The notes: generated by a model from the sequence alone, not told the origin. Positions 41,517 through 50,515 are shown, numbered from the stretch's first letter. The stretch: DNA of 64,000 nucleotides from Oceanospirillum sp047518265 (GCA_047518265.1 JAKZRG010000019.1:62001-126000), one strand, 5' to 3'. Numbers and translations: made by a program.

Positions 41517-43142
41517 CTAAAGCTCCTTGGCTCGATCCCTAAGCATAAACTTCTGAATCTTGCCCGTTGAGGTTTTTGGTAAGGCACCAAAGACCACGGT
41601 TTTAGGGGCTTTAAAGTTCGCCATATTATCTCGGCAAAACTGAATCACCTCTTGCTCTGTTAACTTGGCATCTGCAACTAACGTGACAAAAGCACAAGGT
41701 GTTTCACCCCATTTTTCATCTGGTCGTGCAACCACTGCTGCTTCCATGATTTGAGGATGACGATACAACACATCCTCCACCTCGATAGAGGAGATGTTCT
41801 CACCACCAGAGATAATCACATCTTTGGAGCGATCTTTAATTTCGATGTAACCGTCAGAGTGCCATACCGCAAGATCACCGGAATGGAACCAACCGCCTTC
41901 AAAAGATTCATCCGTGGTATTAGGGTTTTTCAGATACCCTTTCATGACCAAGTTACCACGAATAAAGATCTCACCCATGGTTTGGCCATCCTGTGGCACC
42001 GGCTCCAACGTATCCGGATCAGCCACCATCAAACCTTCCTGCATAGGTGCGCGCACACCTTGACGGGCTTTCATCTTAGCTTTCTCAGCAAGCGGCAGAT
42101 CATCCCATTCACCGTGCCACTCACACAACACACAAGGGCCGTAGGTTTCTGTCAGTCCGTAAACATGGGTAACGGTAAAGCCCATACCTTCCATGCCTTC
42201 GATCACAGATGCTGGTGGCGCAGCACCTGCGGTCATCACCTTCACATCGTGTTCAATACCGGATTTGAGTTCATCGTCGGCATTATTCATCATATTCAAG
42301 ACAATAGGTGCGCCACAGAAGTGATTCACACCATATTCTTTAATGGATGCGTAAATATGATCCACGCGCACATGACGTAAGCTGATACTGACACCACAAG
42401 CTGCTGCAATACTCCAAGGGAAACACCAGCCATTACAATGGAACATAGGCAGAGTCCATAGATACACAGGGTGATGCCCCATATCCCAGGAGATAATATT
42501 ACTGGCCGCATTCAGATAAGCACCGCGATGATGGTAAACCACACCCTTTGGATTACCGGTGGTTCCCGAGGTGTAGTTCAGCGTGATCGCATCCCACTCA
42601 CTGGCAGGCATTTCCCATGCAAAATCATCATCACCTTCGGCAATAAAGGCTTCGTAATCAGTATCACCAATCAACTCACCGCCTTCAAAATAAGGATCAT
42701 CGATATCGATAATACGCGGCTTCTTTTGCAGCATTTTAACGGCACGAGTAATCGTTTCCGAAAACTCACGATCAACAAACAGCACCTTCGTTTCTGCATG
42801 TTGAAGCATAAAAGCAATAGCTTCAGCATCCAGACGGGTATTTAATGCATTCAGAGTCGCACCAGACATAGGTACACCAAAATGCGCTTCAAACAGAGCA
42901 GGGATATTAGGCGACATAAAGGACACCGTATCACCTTTTTCAACACCGGCCTTTTTCAGAGCTGACGCCAAACGCACCGCACGCAGATAAGTCTCTTTCC
43001 AGGTGATCTTATCGCCATGGTGAATCTGTGCCGTGTAATTCGGATACACAGAAGCGGCACGTTTCAGATAACTTAATGGTGTTAGTGCTTCATAGTTGGC
43101 AGGAGTCTGTTCCAGACCCATGTTGTAAATATTCTGATGCAT
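41517..43142 (-). CDS. AMP-forming acyl-CoA ligase (medium-chain/DmdB-like)
   Basis: 541 residues. Motifs: LNYTSGTTGNPKGVVYHHRGAYLNA (P-loop), VYGLTETYGPC, GGWFHSGDLAVWHSDGYIEIKDRSKDVIISGGENISS, and KTSTGKIQKFMLRD with the C-terminal Lys. It differs from FadD in the N-terminal half (PLSYLKRAASVYPNYTAQIHHG) and in CNGWCFPW, and belongs to the branch that includes medium-chain acyl-CoA synthetases and the methylmercaptopropionyl-CoA ligase DmdB; substrate cannot be decided here. Position next to fadD and a PhaJ-like gene points to fatty-acid or PHA-precursor metabolism. The start follows a weak ribosome site. Confidence 0.88.
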   Translation of the reverse strand: MHQNIYNMGLEQTPANYEALTPLSYLKRAASVYPNYTAQIHHGDKITWKETYLRAVRLASALKKAGVEKGDTVSFMSPNIPALFEAHFGVPMSGATLNALNTRLDAEAIAFMLQHAETKVLFVDREFSETITRAVKMLQKKPRIIDIDDPYFEGGELIGDTDYEAFIAEGDDDFAWEMPASEWDAITLNYTSGTTGNPKGVVYHHRGAYLNAASNIISWDMGHHPVYLWTLPMFHCNGWCFPWSIAAACGVSISLRHVRVDHIYASIKEYGVNHFCGAPIVLNMMNNADDELKSGIEHDVKVMTAGAAPPASVIEGMEGMGFTVTHVYGLTETYGPCVLCEWHGEWDDLPLAEKAKMKARQGVRAPMQEGLMVADPDTLEPVPQDGQTMGEIFIRGNLVMKGYLKNPNTTDESFEGGWFHSGDLAVWHSDGYIEIKDRSKDVIISGGENISSIEVEDVLYRHPQIMEAAVVARPDEKWGETPCAFVTLVADAKLTEQEVIQFCRDNMANFKAPKTVVFGALPKTSTGKIQKFMLRDRAKEL

Positions 43143-43456
43143 TGGGAATACCTTTTTATTTCTGAGCCCTGTGGAACATTCTTACGAAATACTGGTAAAC
43201 GTTAAACGTCCCCAGTTGTCCCTTTATTGTTATCAGCCTATTGGCCTTTTTAATGTCTGATGGGTCACACTCGTTCTTTGCAACCCATTGATAGAACATG
43301 TTTATCTTAGACATTCATTAAGCATTACGCTGCATCGCAAAAGAATCAGACTTTAGTGGAGTCAATAGCGGTTTCAGCTAAATATTTGCGACCCCGCAGT
43401 CATAGTTTTTGCGTTAAACTGTAAACACTAAAAATATCTAAAGGTTATTTTCTTCC
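43143..43456. other. Divergent intergenic region between the ligase and the hydrolase
   Basis: 314 bases with no ORF of note. It should hold back-to-back promoters for the leftward ligase and the rightward hydrolase. A TAAACGTTAAACG stretch near 43194-43206 looks like fatty-acid regulator half-sites but lacks the four-base spacing of a PsrA box. No strong hairpin is seen. Confidence 0.4.
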
Positions 43457-44320
43457 ATGCTCCAAGCAGAACACCCTAGCAATAACGGTACAAGCACTAG
43501 CTATACAAATACTACGAATACAAATGAATCGAGTACAAATGCACAAACCATAGGTGATGATCCTGTCATTTTGTTACATAGCTCTCTTAGCGATCGCCAA
43601 CAGTGGTCCGTTTTAAGTCAGACGTTTAACAAACCTATGGCCCTTGATTTATTAGGTTACGGCCGAAACCCTATGCCAAAAAAATCTCGTGTAGAATTTT
43701 GTCTTGCGGATGAACTAACAATATTGGAAGAAACCTTAACCGAACAGAACACAGCACTTTTTCAGCAACCCTTTCATCTGGTCGGACACTCTTACGGTGC
43801 AGCCGTTTCCTTACAAATAGCAAAACGTTACCCAGATAAGATTCTCAGCCTGAGCTTATTTGAGCCCGTAGCCTTTCATCTACTAGAGGAAAATAGCTCG
43901 GCATTGACTGAAATCCAACAAATCAGTCAGGTCATCAACACCTTTCTTGCCCAAGATGATATTACCGCTGCCACCGCATATTTTATCGATTACTGGAATC
44001 AGCCCGGTACCTTTGAACGTTTGAGCCAGAAAACTCAAAAGCAATTTCTTAAAGGAATCAACAAGGTTGCCTATGATTTTCATGCCTTGTTGCACGAGAA
44101 GACTCAACTGAACGAACTCAGTCATATTCAATGCCCGGTGCAACTCTTAGAGGGCCGACACAGCCCAATCACCACTCGTACGGTTATCTCTGCACTGGCT
44201 AAACATTTCCCCAAGGCAGACATACATCGTTTGGATTGTGGCCATATGGGCCCCATTACCCATGCCCATTTAGTGAATCCTATCATCACAGATTTTATTG
44301 CAGCGCACAACAAAGCGTAA
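43457..44320 (+). CDS. Alpha/beta-fold hydrolase
   Basis: 287 residues. An N-terminal Ser/Thr/Asn-rich extension of about 35 residues precedes VILLHSSLSDRQQWSVLSQTF (oxyanion strand), the elbow HLVGHSYGAAVSL with Ser112, VQLLEGRHSPITT, and RLDCGHMGPITHA with the likely catalytic His. Class: MhpC/lipase-like small-molecule esterase; substrate unknown. Its nearest neighbour downstream is a PhaJ-type hydratase 185 bases away, so the two need not be one operon, although a role in lipid or PHA metabolism is a fair guess. The first ATG follows AAAGG. Confidence 0.82.
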   Translation: MLQAEHPSNNGTSTSYTNTTNTNESSTNAQTIGDDPVILLHSSLSDRQQWSVLSQTFNKPMALDLLGYGRNPMPKKSRVEFCLADELTILEETLTEQNTALFQQPFHLVGHSYGAAVSLQIAKRYPDKILSLSLFEPVAFHLLEENSSALTEIQQISQVINTFLAQDDITAATAYFIDYWNQPGTFERLSQKTQKQFLKGINKVAYDFHALLHEKTQLNELSHIQCPVQLLEGRHSPITTRTVISALAKHFPKADIHRLDCGHMGPITHAHLVNPIITDFIAAHNKA

Positions 44321-44505
44321 TACTCTTGCTAAACACCTTAACGCTTGGCATATATTCCGTAAAACAGCCGAAAGTAACAGGTTATAAATCAAACATCTAT
44401 ACCGTCATTATTGTGCAATATGTCATGTAGTAGTTTGATTTTTAATGGATTAAGCTAGATGAATCAAACACAGCATTCCTTAGAATACGCAACAGGAGAA
44501 AATAA

Positions 44506-44976
44506 ATGAGCGTACTGATCAACAAGACTTACGATGAGATCCAAGTAGACGATAGCGCCACTTTTGAGCGTACTTTAACGGAAAAAGAACTGGTATTGTT
44601 TGCAGCCGTTTCAGGCGATGTAAACCCAGTACACCTTGACCCTGAGTTTGCTAAAACCACCATGTTTGGTGAGCAAATTGCCCATGGTATGTGGTCTGGT
44701 TCTTTAATCTCTGCGGCTCTAGCAACCGTACTGCCTGGACCCGGTACTATCTACCTTGGTCAGGAGCTAAGCTTCCGTTTACCCGTTAAGCTAGCCGACA
44801 CACTGACCGTAACACTGACTGTAAAAGAGAAACTAAGCAAAAACCGTGTGATTATGGATACCCTAGTCACCAATCAAGACGGTAAAAAAGTAGTGGTCGG
44901 TACAGCAACCGTTATGGCACCGACCGAGAAAGCAGAACTACAAGCACCCGTATTACCAGAAATTACCATCGGATAA
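44506..44976 (+). CDS. phaJ: (R)-specific enoyl-CoA hydratase, MaoC family (PhaJ-like)
   Basis: 156 residues, the length of Pseudomonas PhaJ4. The hot-dog fold hydratase motif is complete: AAVSGDVNPVHLDPEFAKTTMFGEQIAHGM (about 33-62) with catalytic Asp38 and His43. The enzyme adds water to trans-2-enoyl-CoA to give (R)-3-hydroxyacyl-CoA, a polyhydroxyalkanoate monomer. Good ribosome site (AGGAGA). A strong terminator follows. No PHA synthase is in the window, so PHA use is inference. Confidence 0.87.
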   Translation: MSVLINKTYDEIQVDDSATFERTLTEKELVLFAAVSGDVNPVHLDPEFAKTTMFGEQIAHGMWSGSLISAALATVLPGPGTIYLGQELSFRLPVKLADTLTVTLTVKEKLSKNRVIMDTLVTNQDGKKVVVGTATVMAPTEKAELQAPVLPEITIG

Positions 44977-45011
44977 CCTCTGGTTAGCTTTCGACGAGAC
45001 GAGCTCTATAT

Positions 45012-45050
45012 AAAAAAGGCGGCTCACTGACTCAGTGAAACCGCCTTTTT
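45012..45050. terminator. Strong bidirectional terminator after phaJ-like gene
   Basis: AAAAAAGGCGG pairs with CCGCCTTTTT, and the inner TCACTGA-C-TCAGTGA extends the stem. A-run on the left and T-run on the right make it active in both directions, serving phaJ and the leftward VWA/MoxR operon. Confidence 0.9.
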
Positions 45051-45112
45051 ATTGGATCAAGCCTGAGTGCTATCTAGCCATAGAACGACACAACCACTCT
45101 GTTTTTAACGCT

Positions 45113-46294
45113 TTATTTCTTCGACAATAACTTAATCGCATCGGTAATCCCGGTAATCGTTAACGGAAACATACGATCCGAGACCAGCTGTTTAGTCATA
45201 TCAATGGATTGGGTATAGTGCCAATACTGTTCACTTACGGGGTTTAACCAAACCACATTATCCCAAGTATCGGTCACTCGTTTCATCCACTGAGAACCAC
45301 TCTCTTCATTCCAGTGTTCAACACTGCCACCGGCTAAAGCAATCTCATAGGGCGCCATAGAGGCATCCCCCACAAAGATCACCTTATAGTCCGAACCGTA
45401 TTTATGCAGCACATCCAACGTGGAAATCCGCTCGTTATAACGGCGCAGATTATCCTGCCAAAGAGATTCATAAATAAAGTTATGAAAGTAGTAGTATTCC
45501 AGATGTTTAAACTCGGTGCGGCAAGCGGAAAACAATTCCTCACAGGTACGGATATAACCGTCCATAGAGCCGCCCACATCAAAAAACAGTAAAACCTTCA
45601 CGCTATTATGACGTTCCGGCACCATCTTGATATCCAACATACCGCCATTATGGGCCGTAGACCGAATAGTATCATCCAGATCCAACTCAGAGGCGGCACC
45701 CGCACGAGCAAACTGACGCAAACGCTTTAACGCCACCTTGATATTCCGTGTGCCCAGCTCAACGCTATCATCCAGGTTTTTAAATTGGCGTTTATCCCAA
45801 ACCTTCACCGCCCGGTTATGACGATTACCGTCCTGACCGATACGAATACCTTCTGGGTTATAACCGTAAGCTCCAAAGGGTGATGTACCGCCGGTACCGA
45901 TCCATTTATTACCACCGGCATGACGTTTCTGCTGCTCTTCTAAGCGCTCTTTGAAGACATCTAACAGTTCTTTTAAGCTACCTAGAGACTTGATCTTCTC
46001 CCGCTCTTCTGGGGTCAGCATTTTCTCAAACTCTTTACGAATCCAATCCTCTGGAATCAGAGTATCAAGCAGATCATCCAAACCTTCTAAACCGTGAAAA
46101 TATGCCCCAAAAGCCTGATCAAACCGGTCGTAATACTTCTCATCCTTTACCAGACAGGTACGGGTCAGTAGATAAAACTCATCGATATTCGCAAAGGCTA
46201 GGCCTTTGTCCATCGCCGCTAACAGATCCAGCAGCTCTCGCACGGTGACCGGCACACCCGCTTTACGGATATCGGTAAAAAAATCGATCAACAT
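45113..46294 (-). CDS. VWA domain-containing CoxE-like protein
   Basis: 393 residues. N-terminal helical part (FFTDIRKAGVPVTVRELLDLLAAMDKGL), then DAESLF-free linker, EKIKSLGSLKELLDVFKERLEEQQKRH, the GTGGTSPFGAYGYNPEGIRIGQ loop, and a VWA domain starting KVLLFFDVGGSMDGYIRTCEELFSA. The MIDAS reads DVGGSM, not DxSxS, as usual in this family. Pairs with the MoxR ATPase 21 bases upstream. MoxR-VWA pairs act as chaperones for metal-cofactor enzyme maturation or complex assembly; the client here is unknown. Confidence 0.9.
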   Translation of the reverse strand: MLIDFFTDIRKAGVPVTVRELLDLLAAMDKGLAFANIDEFYLLTRTCLVKDEKYYDRFDQAFGAYFHGLEGLDDLLDTLIPEDWIRKEFEKMLTPEEREKIKSLGSLKELLDVFKERLEEQQKRHAGGNKWIGTGGTSPFGAYGYNPEGIRIGQDGNRHNRAVKVWDKRQFKNLDDSVELGTRNIKVALKRLRQFARAGAASELDLDDTIRSTAHNGGMLDIKMVPERHNSVKVLLFFDVGGSMDGYIRTCEELFSACRTEFKHLEYYYFHNFIYESLWQDNLRRYNERISTLDVLHKYGSDYKVIFVGDASMAPYEIALAGGSVEHWNEESGSQWMKRVTDTWDNVVWLNPVSEQYWHYTQSIDMTKQLVSDRMFPLTITGITDAIKLLSKK

Positions 46295-46315
46295 AGATTA
46301 ACTCCTGTGATCGGA

Positions 46316-47161
46316 TTACCGAGATTGACGACGATGCATAAAGGCCAGTTTTTCCAGCAGAGAAACATCTTGTTCGTTTTTCACCAGAGCCCCGTGCAAT
46401 GGTGGAATCGCCTTAGAAGCATCACGATCTTGCAGCATATCCAGGCTCATCTGATCGGCCATTAACAGCTTCAACCAATCGATCAGTTCAGAGGTTGATG
46501 GTTTTTTCTTCAAGCCACGCACTTCACGCAGATCAAAGAACACTTCCAACGCTTCTGACACTAGGTTCTTCTGAATATCGGGATAATGAACATCCACAAT
46601 CTGCTGCATGGTCTCTTTTTCAGGGAAAGCAATATAGTGGAAAAAACAACGACGCAGGAAAGCATCAGGCAGTTCTTTTTCATTATTACTGGTGATAATC
46701 ACAATAGGACGTTTCTTCGCCTTGATGGTTTCCCCTGTTTCGTAAACATGGAACTCCATCTTATCCAGCTCTAACAGCAGATCATTAGGGAATTCGATAT
46801 CCGCTTTATCCACCTCATCAATCAGCAGAACCACCTGCTCATCCGCTTCAAAGGCTTCCCAAAGCTTACCCTTATTGATGTAGTTTTTGATATCGTGTAC
46901 ACGGCCATCACCTAACTGTGAATCACGCAGACGTGAAACCGCATCATATTCATACAAGCCCTGATGAGCCTTAGTCGTAGATTTAATGTGCCACTGAATC
47001 AGGCGGATATCTAACGCTTCTGCCAGCTCTTCCGCCAACATGGTTTTACCAGTGCCAGGCTCACCTTTAATCAGTAAAGGACGCTCCAGAGTAATACAGG
47101 CATTGACTGCCATTTGTAACTCAGGAGTAGCAACGTATTGATCAGTACCTTGGAATTTCAT
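46316..47161 (-). CDS. MoxR-family AAA+ ATPase
   Basis: 281 residues. Walker A GEPGTGKTMLAEELA (about 37-51), Walker B VVLLIDEVDKADIEFPNDLLLELD, sensor-1 IVITSNNEKELPDAFLRRCFFHYIAFP with the arginine finger RR, and a C-terminal lid. First gene of the leftward pair with the VWA protein. Length is the normal MoxR size. It probably remodels a protein in concert with the VWA partner. Confidence 0.94.
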   Translation of the reverse strand: MKFQGTDQYVATPELQMAVNACITLERPLLIKGEPGTGKTMLAEELAEALDIRLIQWHIKSTTKAHQGLYEYDAVSRLRDSQLGDGRVHDIKNYINKGKLWEAFEADEQVVLLIDEVDKADIEFPNDLLLELDKMEFHVYETGETIKAKKRPIVIITSNNEKELPDAFLRRCFFHYIAFPEKETMQQIVDVHYPDIQKNLVSEALEVFFDLREVRGLKKKPSTSELIDWLKLLMADQMSLDMLQDRDASKAIPPLHGALVKNEQDVSLLEKLAFMHRRQSR

Positions 47162-47430
47162 GCAGTAAACTCTTTCAATTATTTAGCGACTTATAGCGTA
47201 CGCGGACTCAATCTTACTTGCCGTTAAGTGTACCTATCTTGGAGTACAACAAAAGGCCCATTGCGACTAGCGAGTCACCTATACAATTCAACGTAAAATC
47301 GACATTGATAGGCACAGTTATAGAAAAACTAACAAGACACAGGTTAAATTTCTCAATTTAGTGCCGATATCTAATCATAAGCAGTAACACAGACATTATC
47401 CGCTACTGACAGATTCAGCACCACACAGGC

Positions 47431-47487
47431 TCCCATGCTCCTGCGTGGTCACCTAGCGCTATTTATTACCACGCGGAGCGTGGGAAC
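47431..47487. repeat. REP-like palindromic pair upstream of the flagellin gene
   Basis: CCCATGCTCCTGCGTGG (47432-47448) and CCACGCGGAGCGTGGG (47469-47484) are near-inverse copies about 20 bases apart. Each half is itself nearly palindromic (CCACGCTCC/GCGTGG), the form of intergenic REP elements known in gammaproteobacteria. The rest of the 414-base gap (47162-47575) shows no gene; the flagellin promoter should be near 47490-47560. Confidence 0.55.
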
Positions 47488-47575
47488 AAGAACAGCGCTT
47501 AATCTCGGAATATTTTGTACGGGTGCTTAGGAAGCTATTGATCACTGGATGCTTAATCAAACAAAGGAATAGCTC

Positions 47576-49228
47576 ATGGTATTTGTTAATACAAATGTTA
47601 GTGCACTCAGGGGCATGAGTAACTTGTCCAGCGTCACTGAGCGTATGAACCGTAGTTTTGAACAGCTATCCTCTGGTTCTCGTATTAATTCTGCCCGTGA
47701 TGACTCAGCAGGCTTACAAATATCCAATCGTTTGGATACTCAGATAATTGGCACTCAACAAGCTTCTCGCAATATTCAGGACGGTATATCTGCTGTTCAA
47801 ATTGCAGACGGCGCCATGTCGGAAATTACAGATATAGCCTTTCGTATGCGCCAACTTGCCGTTCAAATGTCCAGTAATACATTCACTCAAGATGATCGTG
47901 ATAGCGCCCAACTGGAAATTGAAGAACTGATTGAATCTGTAACAGGTATAGCGGAAGCAGCTAGCTTAGGAACAGTCCCTTTATTGGAAGGACCTACTGT
48001 TAACGAGGCCAGCCCTCCGGTAACCGATAAAGATATCGTGCTTCAGCTCAACAGCGCTCTAGAACAGTCAGAAGCTAATATTAAGGCCTATTTTGGCCTT
48101 GAGGGCGATGGTGTTGATGAGTTTGTTGTAAACGTAGGCGCTGCAGGCGGTGCTGTCGCATCGGTAAGTTACGCCGGTAATGATGTTACCGCTATGAATA
48201 TTGATCGAGCTGCTTTTCTTGCTGGCTGGAACGGTGACACAACTCAAAATGATAGAGTTATTCTGCATGAGATGGCTCATGCTGTTATGGTGAATCAGCT
48301 TTCAACCGGTATACAGAGTTCTCTTTGGTTTATGGAAGGTACTGCTGAAATAATTCATGGCGCCGATGACAGACTTGCAGGTGATTTGGGGACTACAACC
48401 CCAAGTGCTGCCGCAGCAAATACTTTTATGTCAGGCTTTGCTAATGCCACAGGCTCTTCAGCAGATTACTCCCGGGCTTTCGTTGCGACCCGAATGCTCC
48501 ACGATAGAATGAAGGAGGAAGGACATGCCAATGGTATAGCCAGTTTCATGGAATATCTTTCTATTGAAGGTAGATCGGTCAATGATGCCCTTCAAAATTT
48601 CATAGGAATGACTGAAGCAGATTACATCACTCACGTTCAAAGTGCTGGTGGCGACTATATCAACGACCATATGGATTTAACCAATGCCGATGTTGGTGCT
48701 ATTGGTGGACTAGATGCCGACAATATGGGTATTAAAGATGAACATGATTCTGTCGGAGATGCCAATAGCTATGCAGAACAACCTCTCAATGGCTTCCAGA
48801 TTGACTGGTCTTCTGTGAACTTCACCCCACCTCAAAAGAAAACCTTTAGCCTGCAAACTGGCAGTCAATCTGGTGAACGTAGTGATTTCCAGATCCGTGG
48901 CGGAACTGCAGAGCGAATAGGTCTATCCGGCGTTAATGTCTCAGCCAATGCCCGAGGCTCCATCGAAGTCGTGGATAAATCTTTAGAGAACATTCATGAA
49001 ATTAGAACAGAGCTTGGCTCCACCTTAAATGAACTACAATCTCACCTACGTAACAATGAAAGCACTGTTGTAAATGTCTCCCGCTCCAAATCTCTGGTCA
49101 CTGATACAGATTTTGCATCAGCCACCGCTCAACTGACCCGCAACCAGATTATCCAGCAAGCAGCCACATCTATTCTAGCTCAAGCTAATCAAAGCCCTAA
49201 TATTGCCCTATCACTATTAGGCCGCTAA
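47576..49228 (+). CDS. Flagellin with inserted zinc metalloprotease domain (flagellinolysin type)
   Basis: 550 residues. Residues 1-140 are a normal flagellin D0/D1 (VNTNVSALRGMSNLSSVTERMNRSFEQLSSGSRINSARDDSAGLQISNRL), and about 440-550 the matching C-terminal D1/D0 (DTDFASATAQLTRNQIIQQAATSILAQANQSP). The variable middle, about 150-430, holds a gluzincin-like peptidase: RVILHEMAHAVMV with HExxH at 231-235, then WFMEGTAEIIHG with a downstream Glu (254 or 258) as third ligand. This is the layout of flagellinolysins, whose filaments carry protease along the flagellum. ATG follows AAAGGAATAGCTC. No other flagellar gene is near. Confidence 0.92.
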   Translation: MVFVNTNVSALRGMSNLSSVTERMNRSFEQLSSGSRINSARDDSAGLQISNRLDTQIIGTQQASRNIQDGISAVQIADGAMSEITDIAFRMRQLAVQMSSNTFTQDDRDSAQLEIEELIESVTGIAEAASLGTVPLLEGPTVNEASPPVTDKDIVLQLNSALEQSEANIKAYFGLEGDGVDEFVVNVGAAGGAVASVSYAGNDVTAMNIDRAAFLAGWNGDTTQNDRVILHEMAHAVMVNQLSTGIQSSLWFMEGTAEIIHGADDRLAGDLGTTTPSAAAANTFMSGFANATGSSADYSRAFVATRMLHDRMKEEGHANGIASFMEYLSIEGRSVNDALQNFIGMTEADYITHVQSAGGDYINDHMDLTNADVGAIGGLDADNMGIKDEHDSVGDANSYAEQPLNGFQIDWSSVNFTPPQKKTFSLQTGSQSGERSDFQIRGGTAERIGLSGVNVSANARGSIEVVDKSLENIHEIRTELGSTLNELQSHLRNNESTVVNVSRSKSLVTDTDFASATAQLTRNQIIQQAATSILAQANQSPNIALSLLGR

Positions 49229-49257
49229 TATTTCTCAACTTGCAGGAGGAAAACATT

Positions 49258-49290
49258 ATGTCTTCCTATTTAAAACCGTTCTTAGCTTAA
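49258..49290 (+). CDS. Ten-codon ORF with strong ribosome site after the flagellin gene
   Basis: GCAGGAGGAAAACATT precedes ATG-TCT-TCC-TAT-TTA-AAA-CCG-TTC-TTA-GCT-TAA. An ideal Shine-Dalgarno before so short a frame suggests a micropeptide, or the remnant of a lost downstream gene. No other support. Confidence 0.3.
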   Translation: MSSYLKPFLA

Positions 49291-49416
49291 AACCTTATAG
49301 AATTAAGTTCCGATAGCTTTTTTCAGCCACAATCCCTAATCTTATCTTTAACCCACTGACGCTACTTTTTACCAGTCAGTTATGGGATAACAATCAGAAA
49401 ATATTAGGGATTTTTT

Positions 49417-50388
49417 ATGAGCAAGGTTTTTGACGATAATTCACTGACAATCGGTAATACACCACTGGTAAAAATTAACCGCCTGAGTGAACACCAGCAC
49501 CTGTACGCCAAGATGGAAAACCGTAATCCAGCTTTTTCCGTTAAATGCCGTATCGGTGCCAATATGATTTGGGATGCGGAAAAGCGTGGCGTATTAACAG
49601 CCGGTATGGAAATTGTTGAACCAACCAGCGGTAACACAGGTATTGCACTGTGTTTTGTTGCAGCTTCCCGTGGTTATAAAATCACTCTAACCATGCCTTC
49701 TAGCATGAGTCTAGAGCGCCGGAAGATGATGAAAGCGCTGGGTGCCAATATCGTACTAACAGAACCTGCCAAAGGCATGAAAGGCGCTATTGCTAAAGCA
49801 GAAGAGCTGGTAGCTAGCAATCCAGAACACTACTTTATGCCTCAGCAGTTTGAAAACCCTGCCAACCCTGAAATTCATGAGAAAACAACGGGCCCAGAGA
49901 TCTGGAAAGATACAGATGGTGAAATCGACATTCTGGTCGCAGGCGTAGGTACTGGCGGTACAATTACCGGTATCTCCCGCTATATCAAAAACACTCAGGG
50001 CAAAGCCATTACCTCTGTGGCTGTAGAACCTGTTGATTCACCTGTGATTAGCCAAACCATCAACGGTGATGACGTTAAACCTGCTCCTCATAAAATCCAA
50101 GGTATTGGTGCTGGTTTTGTGCCAGCAAACCTAGACCTATCTCTGGTGGATCAGGTGGAACAAGTGGGTAATGACGAAGCGATCGCCATGGCCCGTGAGC
50201 TGATGCTAAAAGAAGGTGTCATCTGCGGCATCTCTTGTGGTGCTGCTATGGTTGCCGCTTTGCGTCTGGCTGAAAAGCCAGAAAACAAAGACAAAAATAT
50301 CGTTGTGATTATGCCGGATTCTGGCGAACGTTATCTGTCTACCGCACTGTTTGAAGGCATGTTCTCTGAAAACGAAATGGTGCAGTAA
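49417..50388 (+). CDS. cysK: Cysteine synthase A (O-acetylserine sulfhydrylase)
   Basis: PLP enzyme making cysteine from O-acetylserine and sulfide. 323 residues. NRNPAFSVKCRIGANM contains the PLP Lys43; EPTSGNTGIALCFVAASRGYKITLTMPSSMSLERRKMM is the substrate-loop block, and VGTGGTITGISRYIK the phosphate-binding loop. Ends at SENEMVQ 12 bases before an octamer repeat array. Ribosome site is poor (no clear AGGAG). Stands alone between the flagellin and the repeat. Confidence 0.95.
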   Translation: MSKVFDDNSLTIGNTPLVKINRLSEHQHLYAKMENRNPAFSVKCRIGANMIWDAEKRGVLTAGMEIVEPTSGNTGIALCFVAASRGYKITLTMPSSMSLERRKMMKALGANIVLTEPAKGMKGAIAKAEELVASNPEHYFMPQQFENPANPEIHEKTTGPEIWKDTDGEIDILVAGVGTGGTITGISRYIKNTQGKAITSVAVEPVDSPVISQTINGDDVKPAPHKIQGIGAGFVPANLDLSLVDQVEQVGNDEAIAMARELMLKEGVICGISCGAAMVAALRLAEKPENKDKNIVVIMPDSGERYLSTALFEGMFSENEMVQ

Positions 50389-50399
50389 AGCATAAGCAA

Positions 50400-50511
50400 G
50401 CTGGAAAGCTGGAAAGCTGGAAAGCTGGAAAGCTGGAAAGCTGGAAAGCTGGAAAGCTGGAAAGCTGGAAAGCTGGAAAGCTGGAAAGCTGGAAAGCTGG
50501 AAAGCTGGAAA
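50400..50511 (+). repeat. Fourteen perfect tandem copies of GCTGGAAA
   Basis: Fourteen uninterrupted 8-bp units lie between cysK and its terminator. Since 8 is not a multiple of 3, the minus strand is open in all three frames across the array, giving apparent ORFs rich in PAFQLSS; these are artefacts of the repeat. Perfect copies imply recent slippage and likely length variation among isolates. Confidence 0.97.
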
Positions 50512-50515
50512 GCAT

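Noticed and set aside
43190..43210. PsrA box upstream of the second acyl-CoA ligase
   Set aside because: TAAACGTTAAACG lacks the AAAC-N2-4-GTTT spacing and orientation.
48000..48850. Flagellin gene interrupted by foreign DNA
   Set aside because: The reading frame is continuous, the insert has a complete HExxH...E site, and both flagellin ends are intact, so it is a domain insertion and not a disruption.
50400..50511. CRISPR array
   Set aside because: Units are 8 bp without spacers; no cas gene occurs in the window.
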